In this document: positions 44,950 through 52,199 of the stretch, piece after piece
Numbering within the stretch: the stretch's first letter is position 1
How the letters are laid out: each line of letters begins with the position of its first letter
Assembly (NCBI RefSeq): GCF_025751435.1
Contig: NZ_JAOWKY010000002.1
Coordinates: forward strand, 62,001-126,000
Source of the DNA: Albidovulum marisflavi
Lineage (GTDB): Bacteria > Pseudomonadota > Alphaproteobacteria > Rhodobacterales > Rhodobacteraceae
Direction: 5' to 3'
DNA length: 64,000 bases
Program-made: the position numbers and the translations under genes
The notes under the pieces: model-generated
Databases searched by the model: none
Told to the model about the DNA's origin: nothing
The model's input: only the letters and a program-made list of their open reading frames with translations

Positions 44950-47229
44950 TCAACCGCCTGGCGTCGCCAGACGGAATCCGATCGGCTGGCGCAGCGGCCC
45001 TTCCTTGCCCAAGGATGCCTGGATCGTTTCATATTCTCTTTCCATCTCCGGCGTGACGGATGCGCGGCTTTCGGTCAGAGCCGCTTCGAATTCGTCGACC
45101 CCGACCGTGTCGCGGGACCGTCGCAGCGCCATAAGTCCCGCCCTGCGCACGACGTCCTGCAGATCCGCACCCGTAAAGCGATCAGTTCGATCCGCGACGT
45201 CGTCCAGGTCGACATCCTTTTCAAGCGGCATCGCGGCGGTCTGTATGCCCAGGATCTGACGCCGTGCGTCGCGGTCGGGGACAGGAACGAAAATCAGTTC
45301 GTCGAAACGTCCGGGGCGAAGCAGCGCGGGGTCTATCAGGTTGGGGCGGTTCGTCGCGCCGATGACGACCACGCCCTGCAGTTCTTCCAGACCGTCAAGC
45401 TCTGACAGGATGGTGTTGACGACACGCTCAGTCACTGCCGGTTCGCCAAGACCGCCGCCACGCGCCGGCACAAGGCTGTCGATTTCGTCGATGAAGATGA
45501 CCGTCGGCGCCACCTGCCGCGCACGACGGAAAAGCCGCGCGACCTGCTGTTCGGATTCTCCATACCACTTGGACAGCAGGTCCGACGACTTGGTGGCGAC
45601 GAAGTTGGCCTCGGCCTCGCGAGCGACGGCCTTGGCCAGCATCGTCTTGCCTGTGCCGGGTGGGCCATAAAGCAGGAAGCCTTTCGCGGGGCGGATGCCC
45701 AGGCGCCGGAACGCGTCCGGATCGCGCAGCGGCAGTTCGATGCTTTCCTGCATCCGCTCTCGCACCTGGGCCAGTCCTCCGACATCCTTCCAGGTAACGT
45801 CCGGCACCTGGATCATGATTTCGCGCATCGCCGAAGGCTGCACGCGTTTCAGCGCGCCGTCGAAGTCCGCGCGGATCACCTGAAGGTTTTCAAGCTTCTC
45901 TGCCGGTATGCCAGTTTCAAGGTCGATGTCGGGCAGGATGCGGCGCACGGCGTCCATCGCGGCTTCGCGGCTCAGCGCCGCAAGGTCCGCGCCGACGAAA
46001 CCGTATGTCACCCGCGCCAAGCCCTCCAGGTCCACGTCCTTCGCCACGGGCATCCCGCGCGTATGGATGCCGAGGATTTCGCGCCGCCCGTCCTGATCGG
46101 GAACGCCTATGATGATTTCGCGGTCGAAGCGGCCAGGACGCCGAAGCGCTTCATCCACGGCGTCGACACGGTTCGTCGCACCGATCACCACCACGTTCTG
46201 GCGCGGCTCCAGCCCGTCCATAACGGTCAGAAGCTGGGCGACAAGTCGCCGTTCCGCCTCTCCGCCAACCTGCTCGCGCTTGGGCGCGATCGAGTCGATT
46301 TCGTCGATGAAGATGATCGCGGGCGACTGGTCCTTCGCCTGGTTGAAAACCTGGCGCAGACGTTCCTCGGATTCGCCGTAGGCCTTGCCCAGGATTTCGG
46401 GCCCATTGATCAGGAAGAAGCTCGCGTCGGCCTCGCTTGCCACCACGCGGGCCAAAAGCGTCTTGCCCGTGCCTGGCGGACCGTGCAGCAGCACCCCTTT
46501 CGGGGGATCGATGCCAAGGCGCTGGAAAAGCTCGGGGTGCCGCAGCGGCAGTTCGACCATTTCACGTATCTGATCGATGGTATCGCCAAGTCCCCCGATA
46601 TCGTCATAGGTGATGTCGGGTCGGCGTGCCTCGGCGGGTTCCTCGTAAGCGGGGCGCAGCACGACCTCGGTCTCGGGCGTCATGCGGACGATGCCGCGCG
46701 GCGAGGTGGAAATGACAAGCAGACGGATTTCCTGCAATCCGTAGGCGGGAATGTTGAGCATCTCCCTCAGCTGTTCCGGCAGGCCGTCGCCGTAGCCGTG
46801 CGGAACATGCACCGAGGTCGAAATGACATCACCCGCGACAAACGGACGGTGCGCGAAAGTGCGCCTCAGCGCGTCGCCAGACCCCTGAAGCCGCAGGTTC
46901 TTCTGCGCGGGGGCAAGCGTGATGTGGCGCGCGGGCAAAGTTTCGGCGCGTTCGATCTCGACCTGTTCGCCGGTCGCGGCGCCAGCATTGCCGCGCAGCA
47001 GCCCATCAAGCCGGATGACAGACAGCAGTCCCTCATCCTCGTCATAGGCAGGCATCGCGATCGCCGCGGTGCGGCGCCGGCCCGATATCGCCACCGGCTC
47101 GCCTTCGGAAATACCGATCCGTCGCATGTCCTGGCGGCTGATCCGGGCGATGCCGCGCCCGGCGTCCTCTGGCCGCATGTTCGCCACGTGAAGCCTTTGA
47201 GGGGCGTCGTTTTCCTGCGGTTCAGCCAC
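44950..47229 (-). CDS. Cdc48/VCP-type double AAA+ ATPase
   Basis: 759 residues. N-terminal double-psi barrel ([38 protein letters not shown]) followed by two AAA+ modules, each with GPPGTGKT and a Walker [19 protein letters not shown], arginine fingers and the R-G-R-F-D motif. This is the archaeal VAT / eukaryotic p97 architecture, uncommon in bacteria; it unfolds proteins or dismantles complexes. GTG start at 47229 chosen for AGGAG 7 nt upstream; ATG at 47268 has none. It follows dodecin by 62 bp and shares its promoter. Confidence 0.93.
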   Translation of the reverse strand: MAEPQENDAPQRLHVANMRPEDAGRGIARISRQDMRRIGISEGEPVAISGRRRTAAIAMPAYDEDEGLLSVIRLDGLLRGNAGAATGEQVEIERAETLPARHITLAPAQKNLRLQGSGDALRRTFAHRPFVAGDVISTSVHVPHGYGDGLPEQLREMLNIPAYGLQEIRLLVISTSPRGIVRMTPETEVVLRPAYEEPAEARRPDITYDDIGGLGDTIDQIREMVELPLRHPELFQRLGIDPPKGVLLHGPPGTGKTLLARVVASEADASFFLINGPEILGKAYGESEERLRQVFNQAKDQSPAIIFIDEIDSIAPKREQVGGEAERRLVAQLLTVMDGLEPRQNVVVIGATNRVDAVDEALRRPGRFDREIIIGVPDQDGRREILGIHTRGMPVAKDVDLEGLARVTYGFVGADLAALSREAAMDAVRRILPDIDLETGIPAEKLENLQVIRADFDGALKRVQPSAMREIMIQVPDVTWKDVGGLAQVRERMQESIELPLRDPDAFRRLGIRPAKGFLLYGPPGTGKTMLAKAVAREAEANFVATKSSDLLSKWYGESEQQVARLFRRARQVAPTVIFIDEIDSLVPARGGGLGEPAVTERVVNTILSELDGLEELQGVVVIGATNRPNLIDPALLRPGRFDELIFVPVPDRDARRQILGIQTAAMPLEKDVDLDDVADRTDRFTGADLQDVVRRAGLMALRRSRDTVGVDEFEAALTESRASVTPEMEREYETIQASLGKEGPLRQPIGFRLATPGG

Positions 47230-47291
47230 GACGGTTCTCCTATGCGGACAAGCGGAGGCTCCGTGCAACGGGGCATCCGGCGTTGGACTGC

Positions 47292-47489
47292 TTAGTCGAC
47301 CACGAAGGTAAGCTTCATGTTGACCCGGTATTCGGCCGCCTTGCCGTCACGCACCCGAAGCGAGATGTCCTTGACCCAGACCTGCTCGATGTTGTGCAGG
47401 GACTGCGATGCGCCACGGACGCCATTCTCGATCGCATCCGACAGGCTGGGTCCGCTGGCGGTGATTTCCGTGTGCTTGGCTATGGACAT
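47292..47489 (-). CDS. Dodecin
   Basis: 65 residues, the normal dodecin length. AKHTEITASGPSLSDAIENGVRGASQSLHNIEQVWVKDISLRVRDGKAAEYRVNMKLTFVV gives the one-helix, three-strand dodecin fold with the conserved W. Dodecamer storing flavin (or CoA in some). Start at MSIAKH, GAGG upstream. EcfG-type promoter about 80 bp upstream. Confidence 0.92.
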   Translation of the reverse strand: MSIAKHTEITASGPSLSDAIENGVRGASQSLHNIEQVWVKDISLRVRDGKAAEYRVNMKLTFVVD

Positions 47490-47571
47490 GGGTGCCTCCG
47501 ATCCAGGTTTGACCTTTGGGCGCGGCGCGACCCGGCTCATCCCCGGCCTGCCGCGGCGCCTTTGCCTTACC

Positions 47572-47596
47572 AACACCCCGCCCGTGTGAATGTTCC
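47572..47596 (-). promoter_or_regulatory. EcfG-type promoter for dodecin-Cdc48
   Basis: Minus strand GGAAC (47596-47592), 16 nt, TGTT (47575-47572). Confidence 0.55.
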
Positions 47597-47614
47597 TTGG
47601 ACGCGCCAAGGCGG

Positions 47615-47785
47615 TTACACCGGAACGGTGTCGGGCGGCATGTCTTCGGGTGGATCCCGTTCCGGGTTTTGGTTCGGCTCGTCCTCCGACGGGTCGGGCT
47701 GGGGCGGTTCGCTCGGGGGAACGCCGGGGGGCGGGCGGCCGTCCGGTTCGGCTGGCTCCCCGCCGTGTGATCGCCATTCGGTCAT
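47615..47785 (-). CDS. Small proline/acidic-rich protein
   Basis: 56 residues, MTEWRSHGGEPAEPDGRPPP then repeats of Pro with Asp/Glu to a DTVPV end; no membrane segment, disordered. A GGAG-like ribosome site is present and an EcfG-type promoter ends 28 bp upstream, which is why I accept this low-complexity frame. Confidence 0.5.
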   Translation of the reverse strand: MTEWRSHGGEPAEPDGRPPPGVPPSEPPQPDPSEDEPNQNPERDPPEDMPPDTVPV

Positions 47786-47813
47786 CTTCTCACTCCTCGG
47801 TTTGATCTGACAC

Positions 47814-47838
47814 AACCAGCCAACGGGGGCGATGTTCC
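47814..47838 (-). promoter_or_regulatory. EcfG-type promoter for the proline-rich protein
   Basis: Minus strand GGAAC (47838-47834), 16 nt, GGTT (47817-47814). Confidence 0.55.
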
Positions 47839-47930
47839 GGTTTCGCGGCCCGCGGGCGCGGCCCTTGCCGAGTCGGGCATCCGCCAGCGCGGGGTCGTCG
47901 ACGAAACGCCGCGTACTTGCCGCCGGGTCT

Positions 47931-47955
47931 GGAACACGGACAGCCCCGGCCTGTT
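47931..47955 (+). promoter_or_regulatory. EcfG-type promoter for the five-EF-hand protein
   Basis: GGAAC (47931-47935), 16 nt, TGTT (47952-47955), 36 bp before the start at 47992. Confidence 0.6.
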
Positions 47956-47991
47956 TATGTTCTGCGACGCACGACAGAAACGGAGGACAAC

Positions 47992-48810
47992 ATGAAGACG
48001 CTCTCGACAGTTGCCGCAGCAACTTGCGGTGTGGCCATCGCCGGGTTCACGGTGACCGGGTTCGCCCACGCTCAGGCCTCGGATGGCGGCATGATCAGTA
48101 CACTCGTGCCGGGCACCGCCTGCAACGCGACCTTCGCCATATCCGACAGCGACAACGACGGCACGATCACGCGGTCCGAATTCGAGACCTGGAACGACGT
48201 CGGTTTCAAGAGCCTCGACGCCGATGGCGATGGCCAGCTCAGCCGCGAGGAGTTCGTTGACTGCATGAGGATCGATACCGGCGAAGACGAGATTACGACC
48301 GAACAATCCGCGCAGTACATGGAAGCCGCTGACGTGGACGCAAGCGGAAGCGTGTCGGCCGAGGAATACATGTCGGCCGCCAACGCTGCCCATCGTCAGG
48401 CCGCCGAAGGGGTCGGCGACGGCATCATGATCCTGCGGCGGTTCATCCTTGTCCCCTCGGGTGTCAGCGATGAAGACATGGGCATGATGACCGAATCCCA
48501 GGTGGCGGCCTCGGCCGCTGGCAAGTTTCGCACCCTGGACGCGGACTCCAACAGAGAGATCACGAAGGACGAAATCGACAAGGCCGGCTGGGACAACATG
48601 AACGCATGGTTGAACCTCGACTTCGACGAGATGGATTCGGACGGGGATGGCGCGATCAGCCGGAGCGAGTACGACCACTACGCCAACCGGAGGTGGGATT
48701 CGTCCATGACGGCAGCCGAAAGCGCTGAGGGGACGGCCCAGGACGGCAGCGGCTCTGACCGCGTCCCGACGATCTACTATTACTACTTCACCCCGGCTCC
48801 GCGGCCCTGA
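47992..48810 (+). CDS. Secreted EF-hand protein (five hands)
   Basis: 272 residues. Signal peptide MKTLSTVAAATCGVAIAGFTVTGFAHA; then five EF-hand loops, DSDNDGTITRSE, DADGDGQLSREE, DVDASGSVSAEE, DADSNREITKDE and DSDGDGAISRSE, most with all calcium ligands. The C-terminus ends YYYYFTPAPRP. Periplasmic or secreted calcium-binding protein. GGAGGACA precedes the start; the frame is open upstream without a ribosome site. Confidence 0.85.
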   Translation: MKTLSTVAAATCGVAIAGFTVTGFAHAQASDGGMISTLVPGTACNATFAISDSDNDGTITRSEFETWNDVGFKSLDADGDGQLSREEFVDCMRIDTGEDEITTEQSAQYMEAADVDASGSVSAEEYMSAANAAHRQAAEGVGDGIMILRRFILVPSGVSDEDMGMMTESQVAASAAGKFRTLDADSNREITKDEIDKAGWDNMNAWLNLDFDEMDSDGDGAISRSEYDHYANRRWDSSMTAAESAEGTAQDGSGSDRVPTIYYYYFTPAPRP

Positions 48811-48829
48811 CGCCGATCGTCTGGCCGGG

Positions 48830-48858
48830 GCCAGGCAGCGGCGAACGCGCTGCCTGGC
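48830..48858 (+). terminator. Inverted repeat after the EF-hand gene
   Basis: Perfect 11-bp stem GCCAGGCAGCG (48830-48840) and CGCTGCCTGGC (48848-48858), 7-nt loop, 20 bp after the stop. No T-run. Confidence 0.5.
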
Positions 48859-48896
48859 ACTGCACAGGCCGTGACGATCCTGCCAAAGCCCCAAAA

Positions 48897-48931
48897 GCAC
48901 AGGCCGCGGGCCCCAAGTCCGCAGCCTGTGC
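48897..48931 (-). terminator. Terminator of the DUF3618 operon
   Basis: GCACAGGC (48897-48904) pairs with GCCTGTGC (48924-48931), extended inside by GCGG/CCGC. On the minus strand the stem is followed by TTTT. Located in the convergent gap. Confidence 0.55.
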
Positions 48932-48977
48932 CGATGCCGTCTGCTGGCGTCAAAGGGCGTGCAAGACCGCGCGCCGA

Positions 48978-49949
48978 TCAGCCCTTGGTCTCTGTCTTTT
49001 CCGCCTTGGCCGTCTTGGCTTTGGCAGCGCTCTGCCGGTCACTGGCGCTGTCGGCCTTTGCCCCTGCGGCAGCTGCGCCTGCCGCATCTTTCGCCGCGCT
49101 CTTGACGTCCTGTGCGAATTCCTGGGCGACGTGGGACAGGCGTTCCCGCTCTTCGCGCAGCGCGTCGGCGGCGGCAGCCATCAGCCGATCGCTTTCCGCA
49201 CCGAATGCCCTGTCCTCGGTCCGCGTCCGCGGCAGTGCCGCGGCAAAGGCGGCCCCGAGGGCCAGCGCGATCGCACCGGCGACCAGGGGGTGTTCTTCGA
49301 TCAGATGTCCTGCCTCGCGGCCACCCGCGCGGGCGCTCCGCCCGGCGCGCAGACTGGCGGCATAGGCCTTCTGGCGCGCCTGGACCACCCGGTCCCGCGC
49401 GGCCGCGGACAGATCCTCCAGGCCATCGCGGAGGCTATCGGCCAGATCGGCCGTGAAGTCGGACAGGATGCGGCCACGCTCGGCCAGATAGTCGCGCTGG
49501 TCCTCGGCGAACCCCTTCGCCTTGCGTTCGGCCTCATCAAGCGCGTCCGATGCACGCTGGCGCAGCTCGTCGATGCGCGAGGACCAGCGATGGTCCCCGG
49601 ATGACGCATAGGGATCGTAGCCCCGCGACAGATGGCCCCGTGGGGACGCGCCGCCGGCCGAATGCTGACCTGCGGATCCTTCTTCCCCCGCTTCCGAATT
49701 CTTCCGCCCGCCGAAGATCAGCCAGGCGACCCCCGCGCACGTCAGCGCAACCGCCATCGGGTTGGCGCGGATCGCGGAATCGATGGAACTCGCATAGGTG
49801 TTGGCATTGCTTCGGATCATGCCCAAAGCCTCGCGCGCCAGGTGTTCCACCGACACCCTGTCCTGCAATTCGTTAAGCGTGGAAGCGAGCGAAGCACGGT
49901 CGCGTTCAAGTTCGGCTTCGCGGTCACGAACATCAGTCTGATGAGCCAT
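48978..49949 (-). CDS. DUF3618-containing envelope protein
   Basis: 323 residues. The N-terminal VRDREAELERDRASLASTLNELQDRVSVEHLAREALGMI is the DUF3618 pattern, followed by a membrane helix (PMAVALTCAGVAWLIFGG), a long charged amphipathic helix region, a second hydrophobic helix (HPLVAGAIALALGAAFAAALP) and an Ala/Lys-rich tail. Role unknown; such genes accompany holin-X and DUF883-like proteins in stress gene sets. Start at 49949 with AAGGAG 9 nt upstream; overlaps the holin gene by 17 bp. Confidence 0.8.
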   Translation of the reverse strand: MAHQTDVRDREAELERDRASLASTLNELQDRVSVEHLAREALGMIRSNANTYASSIDSAIRANPMAVALTCAGVAWLIFGGRKNSEAGEEGSAGQHSAGGASPRGHLSRGYDPYASSGDHRWSSRIDELRQRASDALDEAERKAKGFAEDQRDYLAERGRILSDFTADLADSLRDGLEDLSAAARDRVVQARQKAYAASLRAGRSARAGGREAGHLIEEHPLVAGAIALALGAAFAAALPRTRTEDRAFGAESDRLMAAAADALREERERLSHVAQEFAQDVKSAAKDAAGAAAAGAKADSASDRQSAAKAKTAKAEKTETKG

Positions 49950-50337
49950 TGTCAAAAATCTCCTTTATCCTGTCCGCATCGCGACGGACGTTTTCAACCG
50001 TCTTGTCCGGGGCAAGGTGGGAGGGTTGGAGCTTCCTGATCCCCAACACCGCGAATATCAGCGCCACCGCGCACAGCAGCGCGGCCACGGCGGCGGCGGC
50101 CCACATCGGGGTCAGGCCAAGCTCAACCAGTGCCGTGACAAGTGCGGCCGACAGAACGTTCAGCGCCGAAAGGGCGATGACCACGGCAGCCACGACAAGA
50201 GCAATGCCCCTGCCCGCTTCCCGGACGCTTTGCCCGACCTCGGCCCGGGCCAGCGCCACCTCGCCGCGCAGGATGCGCGTGATCTGCTGCAAGAGATCCT
50301 TCAGCACGTCGCCGGTTGAGCGTTGGTCCGTCATCAC
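49933..50337 (-). CDS. Phage holin family protein (holin-X/DUF1469)
   Basis: 134 residues. Cytoplasmic N-terminus (TGDVLKDLLQQITRILRGEVALARAEVGQSVREAG), then two membrane helices (GIALVVAAVVIALSALNVLSAALVTALV; MWAAAAVAALLCAVALIFAVLG) and a charged tail. Matches the holin-X superfamily, common as chromosomal envelope proteins with no lysis role shown. Overlaps both neighbours. Confidence 0.82.
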   Translation of the reverse strand: MMTDQRSTGDVLKDLLQQITRILRGEVALARAEVGQSVREAGRGIALVVAAVVIALSALNVLSAALVTALVELGLTPMWAAAAVAALLCAVALIFAVLGIRKLQPSHLAPDKTVENVRRDADRIKEIFDNGSSD

Positions 50338-50906
50338 GGCGTCTTCCCCCCGGATGCCTCTTGCTTGTCGGGATGGCCCGCAACCAGGACCGCCGGGTCA
50401 TCGGGTTGGTCCTTGCCTTCCGGCCCGCGCCGAACATTCGGGCGGGAGTCACGCCCACCGGATCCGGTCACAGGGACGCCTGCCTGACCGCTTGCCTGCG
50501 CGAAGCGCGCAAGCGCAAAACCTGCGACCGCGGCCCCGGCGACAAACACGCCGGGGTGCTGGCGCGCAAAGGACTCGGCCCTGGATAGAAGGGAACTCAG
50601 GCTCTGGTCGCGAAGATCCTCCGAGGCCTCGCCCACTCCATCCGCCACGACCCCAAGAAGCCGTGACCTGAGTGTGCCGTCCCCCGCGGCTTCGTGCCGC
50701 AACTTCGAGGCAAGCGCTTCGCCCTGGTCCGCGAGCGCATCCTTGCCGGACTCGGCGCGGTCCTTCGAGACACGTTTCAACGCCTGCCCGGCGTCCTGCG
50801 CAATCTCCTCTGTCTGCTTCCGGGCCGCCTTCATCGCCTCGGCGCCCTTTTCCCTGGCCGCTTCGGCCATTTCAGCCGAGGTCTGCCTGATTTCCCTGGT
50901 TGTCAT
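50334..50906 (-). CDS. Helical membrane-associated protein of the DUF3618 operon
   Basis: 190 residues. N-terminal half is a charged Ala/Glu/Lys helix (TTREIRQTSAEMAEAAREKGAEAMKAARKQTEEIAQDAGQAL), followed by one hydrophobic helix (HPGVFVAGAAVAGFALARFAQASG) and a disordered tail. Resembles DUF883/ElaB-like ribosome- or membrane-anchoring proteins in layout, but I cannot assign it. Start at MTTREIRQ (50906); 4-bp overlap with the holin gene. Confidence 0.65.
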   Translation of the reverse strand: MTTREIRQTSAEMAEAAREKGAEAMKAARKQTEEIAQDAGQALKRVSKDRAESGKDALADQGEALASKLRHEAAGDGTLRSRLLGVVADGVGEASEDLRDQSLSSLLSRAESFARQHPGVFVAGAAVAGFALARFAQASGQAGVPVTGSGGRDSRPNVRRGPEGKDQPDDPAVLVAGHPDKQEASGGKTP

Positions 50907-50976
50907 CGTCTCGGGCCTCCGTGCTTTGCCGGGTTGCCGCGCGGGATGGTGCGGCGCCTCCGCTTTCAGGATGACT

Positions 50977-51001
50977 AACCCGCGGAACGGCCACGGGTTC
51001 C
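50977..51001 (-). promoter_or_regulatory. EcfG-type promoter for the DUF3618 operon
   Basis: Minus strand GGAAC (51001-50997), 16 nt, GGTT (50980-50977), 71 bp before the start at 50906. Confidence 0.6.
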
Positions 51002-51003
51002 CG

Positions 51004-51864
51004 TCAGGCGGGCTCATCGGCAGAATCCTCTTCGGAGCGGATCCGTTCCAACTGGGCGTTGAACACCGCACCTATCAGGACGACATAGGCGGAAAGATAG
51101 AACCACATGAACAGGGCGACAGCGGCGCCAAGCGAACCATAGACCTTGTTGTAGTTTCCGTAGTTCCCCAGGTAGATAGAAAACCCCACCGACACGACCA
51201 GCCAGACAAGCCCGGCGATCACCGCGCCCGGCGTAAGCCATGCGGGACGATCGCCCCGTCGGTTGGGCGAATATCGATAGACCAGCGCAAAGGCGAAGAT
51301 GACCACGCACAGCGCGACCGCCCAGCGCAGGATCGAGATCGCGAATTCCGTGATCGGCCCCAGATTGACGAAGGCAAGCACGACGGGGGCGACCGCGATC
51401 ACGGTTGCCGCCAGAAGCACCGGCCCACAAAGCGCAAGCGCAAGTCCGGTCGCAGACAGCAGGCGCCTGAAAAGACTGGGCCGATTTGCGATCCCGTAGG
51501 CCGCGTTTATGCCCCGGTTCAGCGATGCGACACCCGACAGCGTCGACCAGGTGGCGAACCCGATGGTCAGCAAGGTGGCAAGGCCGAATGCGCTGCTGGT
51601 TTTGGACCGGATCAGGGTGTTCACCTGCGCGACGAAAATCTGATGGACGGTATCCGGCATCATCGCCTTGCCGGAGTCGAGCAGGGCATGGATCGTCGAC
51701 GGATCGGCCAGGAAGCTCCAGAAGAACACGACCAGGCCAAGCGCCGGGAAGAGTGCCATAACCGCAAAGAACCCGACGCCCGCGGAAATGAGCGACAGGT
51801 TCAGATCGTCCATGCGGCCCCAGACCGCGCGGGCAGCGGCAAGCATTTGGTCCTTGCGGGGCAT
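51004..51864 (-). CDS. YihY/BrkB-family inner-membrane protein
   Basis: 286 residues, six membrane helices. LNLSLISAGVGFFAVMALFPALGLVVFFWSFL, the SSAFGLATLLTIGFATWSTLSGVASLNRGINAAYG core and GSLGAAVALFMWFYLSAYVVLIGAVFNAQLE are the YihY/BrkB signature. Function in this family is not established. Starts 7 bp after the PLDc_N-like gene. Confidence 0.88.
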   Translation of the reverse strand: MPRKDQMLAAARAVWGRMDDLNLSLISAGVGFFAVMALFPALGLVVFFWSFLADPSTIHALLDSGKAMMPDTVHQIFVAQVNTLIRSKTSSAFGLATLLTIGFATWSTLSGVASLNRGINAAYGIANRPSLFRRLLSATGLALALCGPVLLAATVIAVAPVVLAFVNLGPITEFAISILRWAVALCVVIFAFALVYRYSPNRRGDRPAWLTPGAVIAGLVWLVVSVGFSIYLGNYGNYNKVYGSLGAAVALFMWFYLSAYVVLIGAVFNAQLERIRSEEDSADEPA

Positions 51865-51871
51865 CGCGCCG

Positions 51872-52063
51872 TCAGGTTCGGCGCGCCGCCGAACTGGGAC
51901 CGGCGATCAGCCAGATGATGAAACCGATCAAGGGCAGTATGATGACGAGAAGCGCCCAAAGCACCTTGCGCCCCGTGGAAGCGGAAGATCCGAGGATGGA
52001 AACAAGTGCCCACACGTCAAGCACCAGAAGGATGAAGGCGCCTAGGCCCGAAAGTTCAAGCAT
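51872..52063 (-). CDS. Small PLDc_N-type membrane protein
   Basis: 63 residues with two helices: LGAFILLVLDVWALVSILGSS and KVLWALLVIILPLIGFIIWLIAGP, the cardiolipin synthase N-terminal (PLDc_N) module on its own. Stress-linked in several bacteria. AAGGAGATGACC immediately before the start. Heads the unit with the BrkB gene. Confidence 0.82.
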   Translation of the reverse strand: MLELSGLGAFILLVLDVWALVSILGSSASTGRKVLWALLVIILPLIGFIIWLIAGPSSAARRT

Positions 52064-52092
52064 GGTCATCTCCTTGGCTGTCTGAGAAGACC

Positions 52093-52117
52093 AACCCCGA
52101 CATTCGGAACAAGTTCC
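52093..52117 (-). promoter_or_regulatory. EcfG-type promoter for PLDc_N-BrkB
   Basis: Minus strand GGAAC (52117-52113), 16 nt, GGTT (52096-52093), 30 bp before the start at 52063. Last site of the cluster. Confidence 0.65.
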
Positions 52118-52199
52118 CGCGCGCCAGCAATCGGCTGCGTCGGTCGGCGCCAAGGCACGGAGGTCCGTGCGCTACACAAGTACCAAGGGAACCCGCCGC

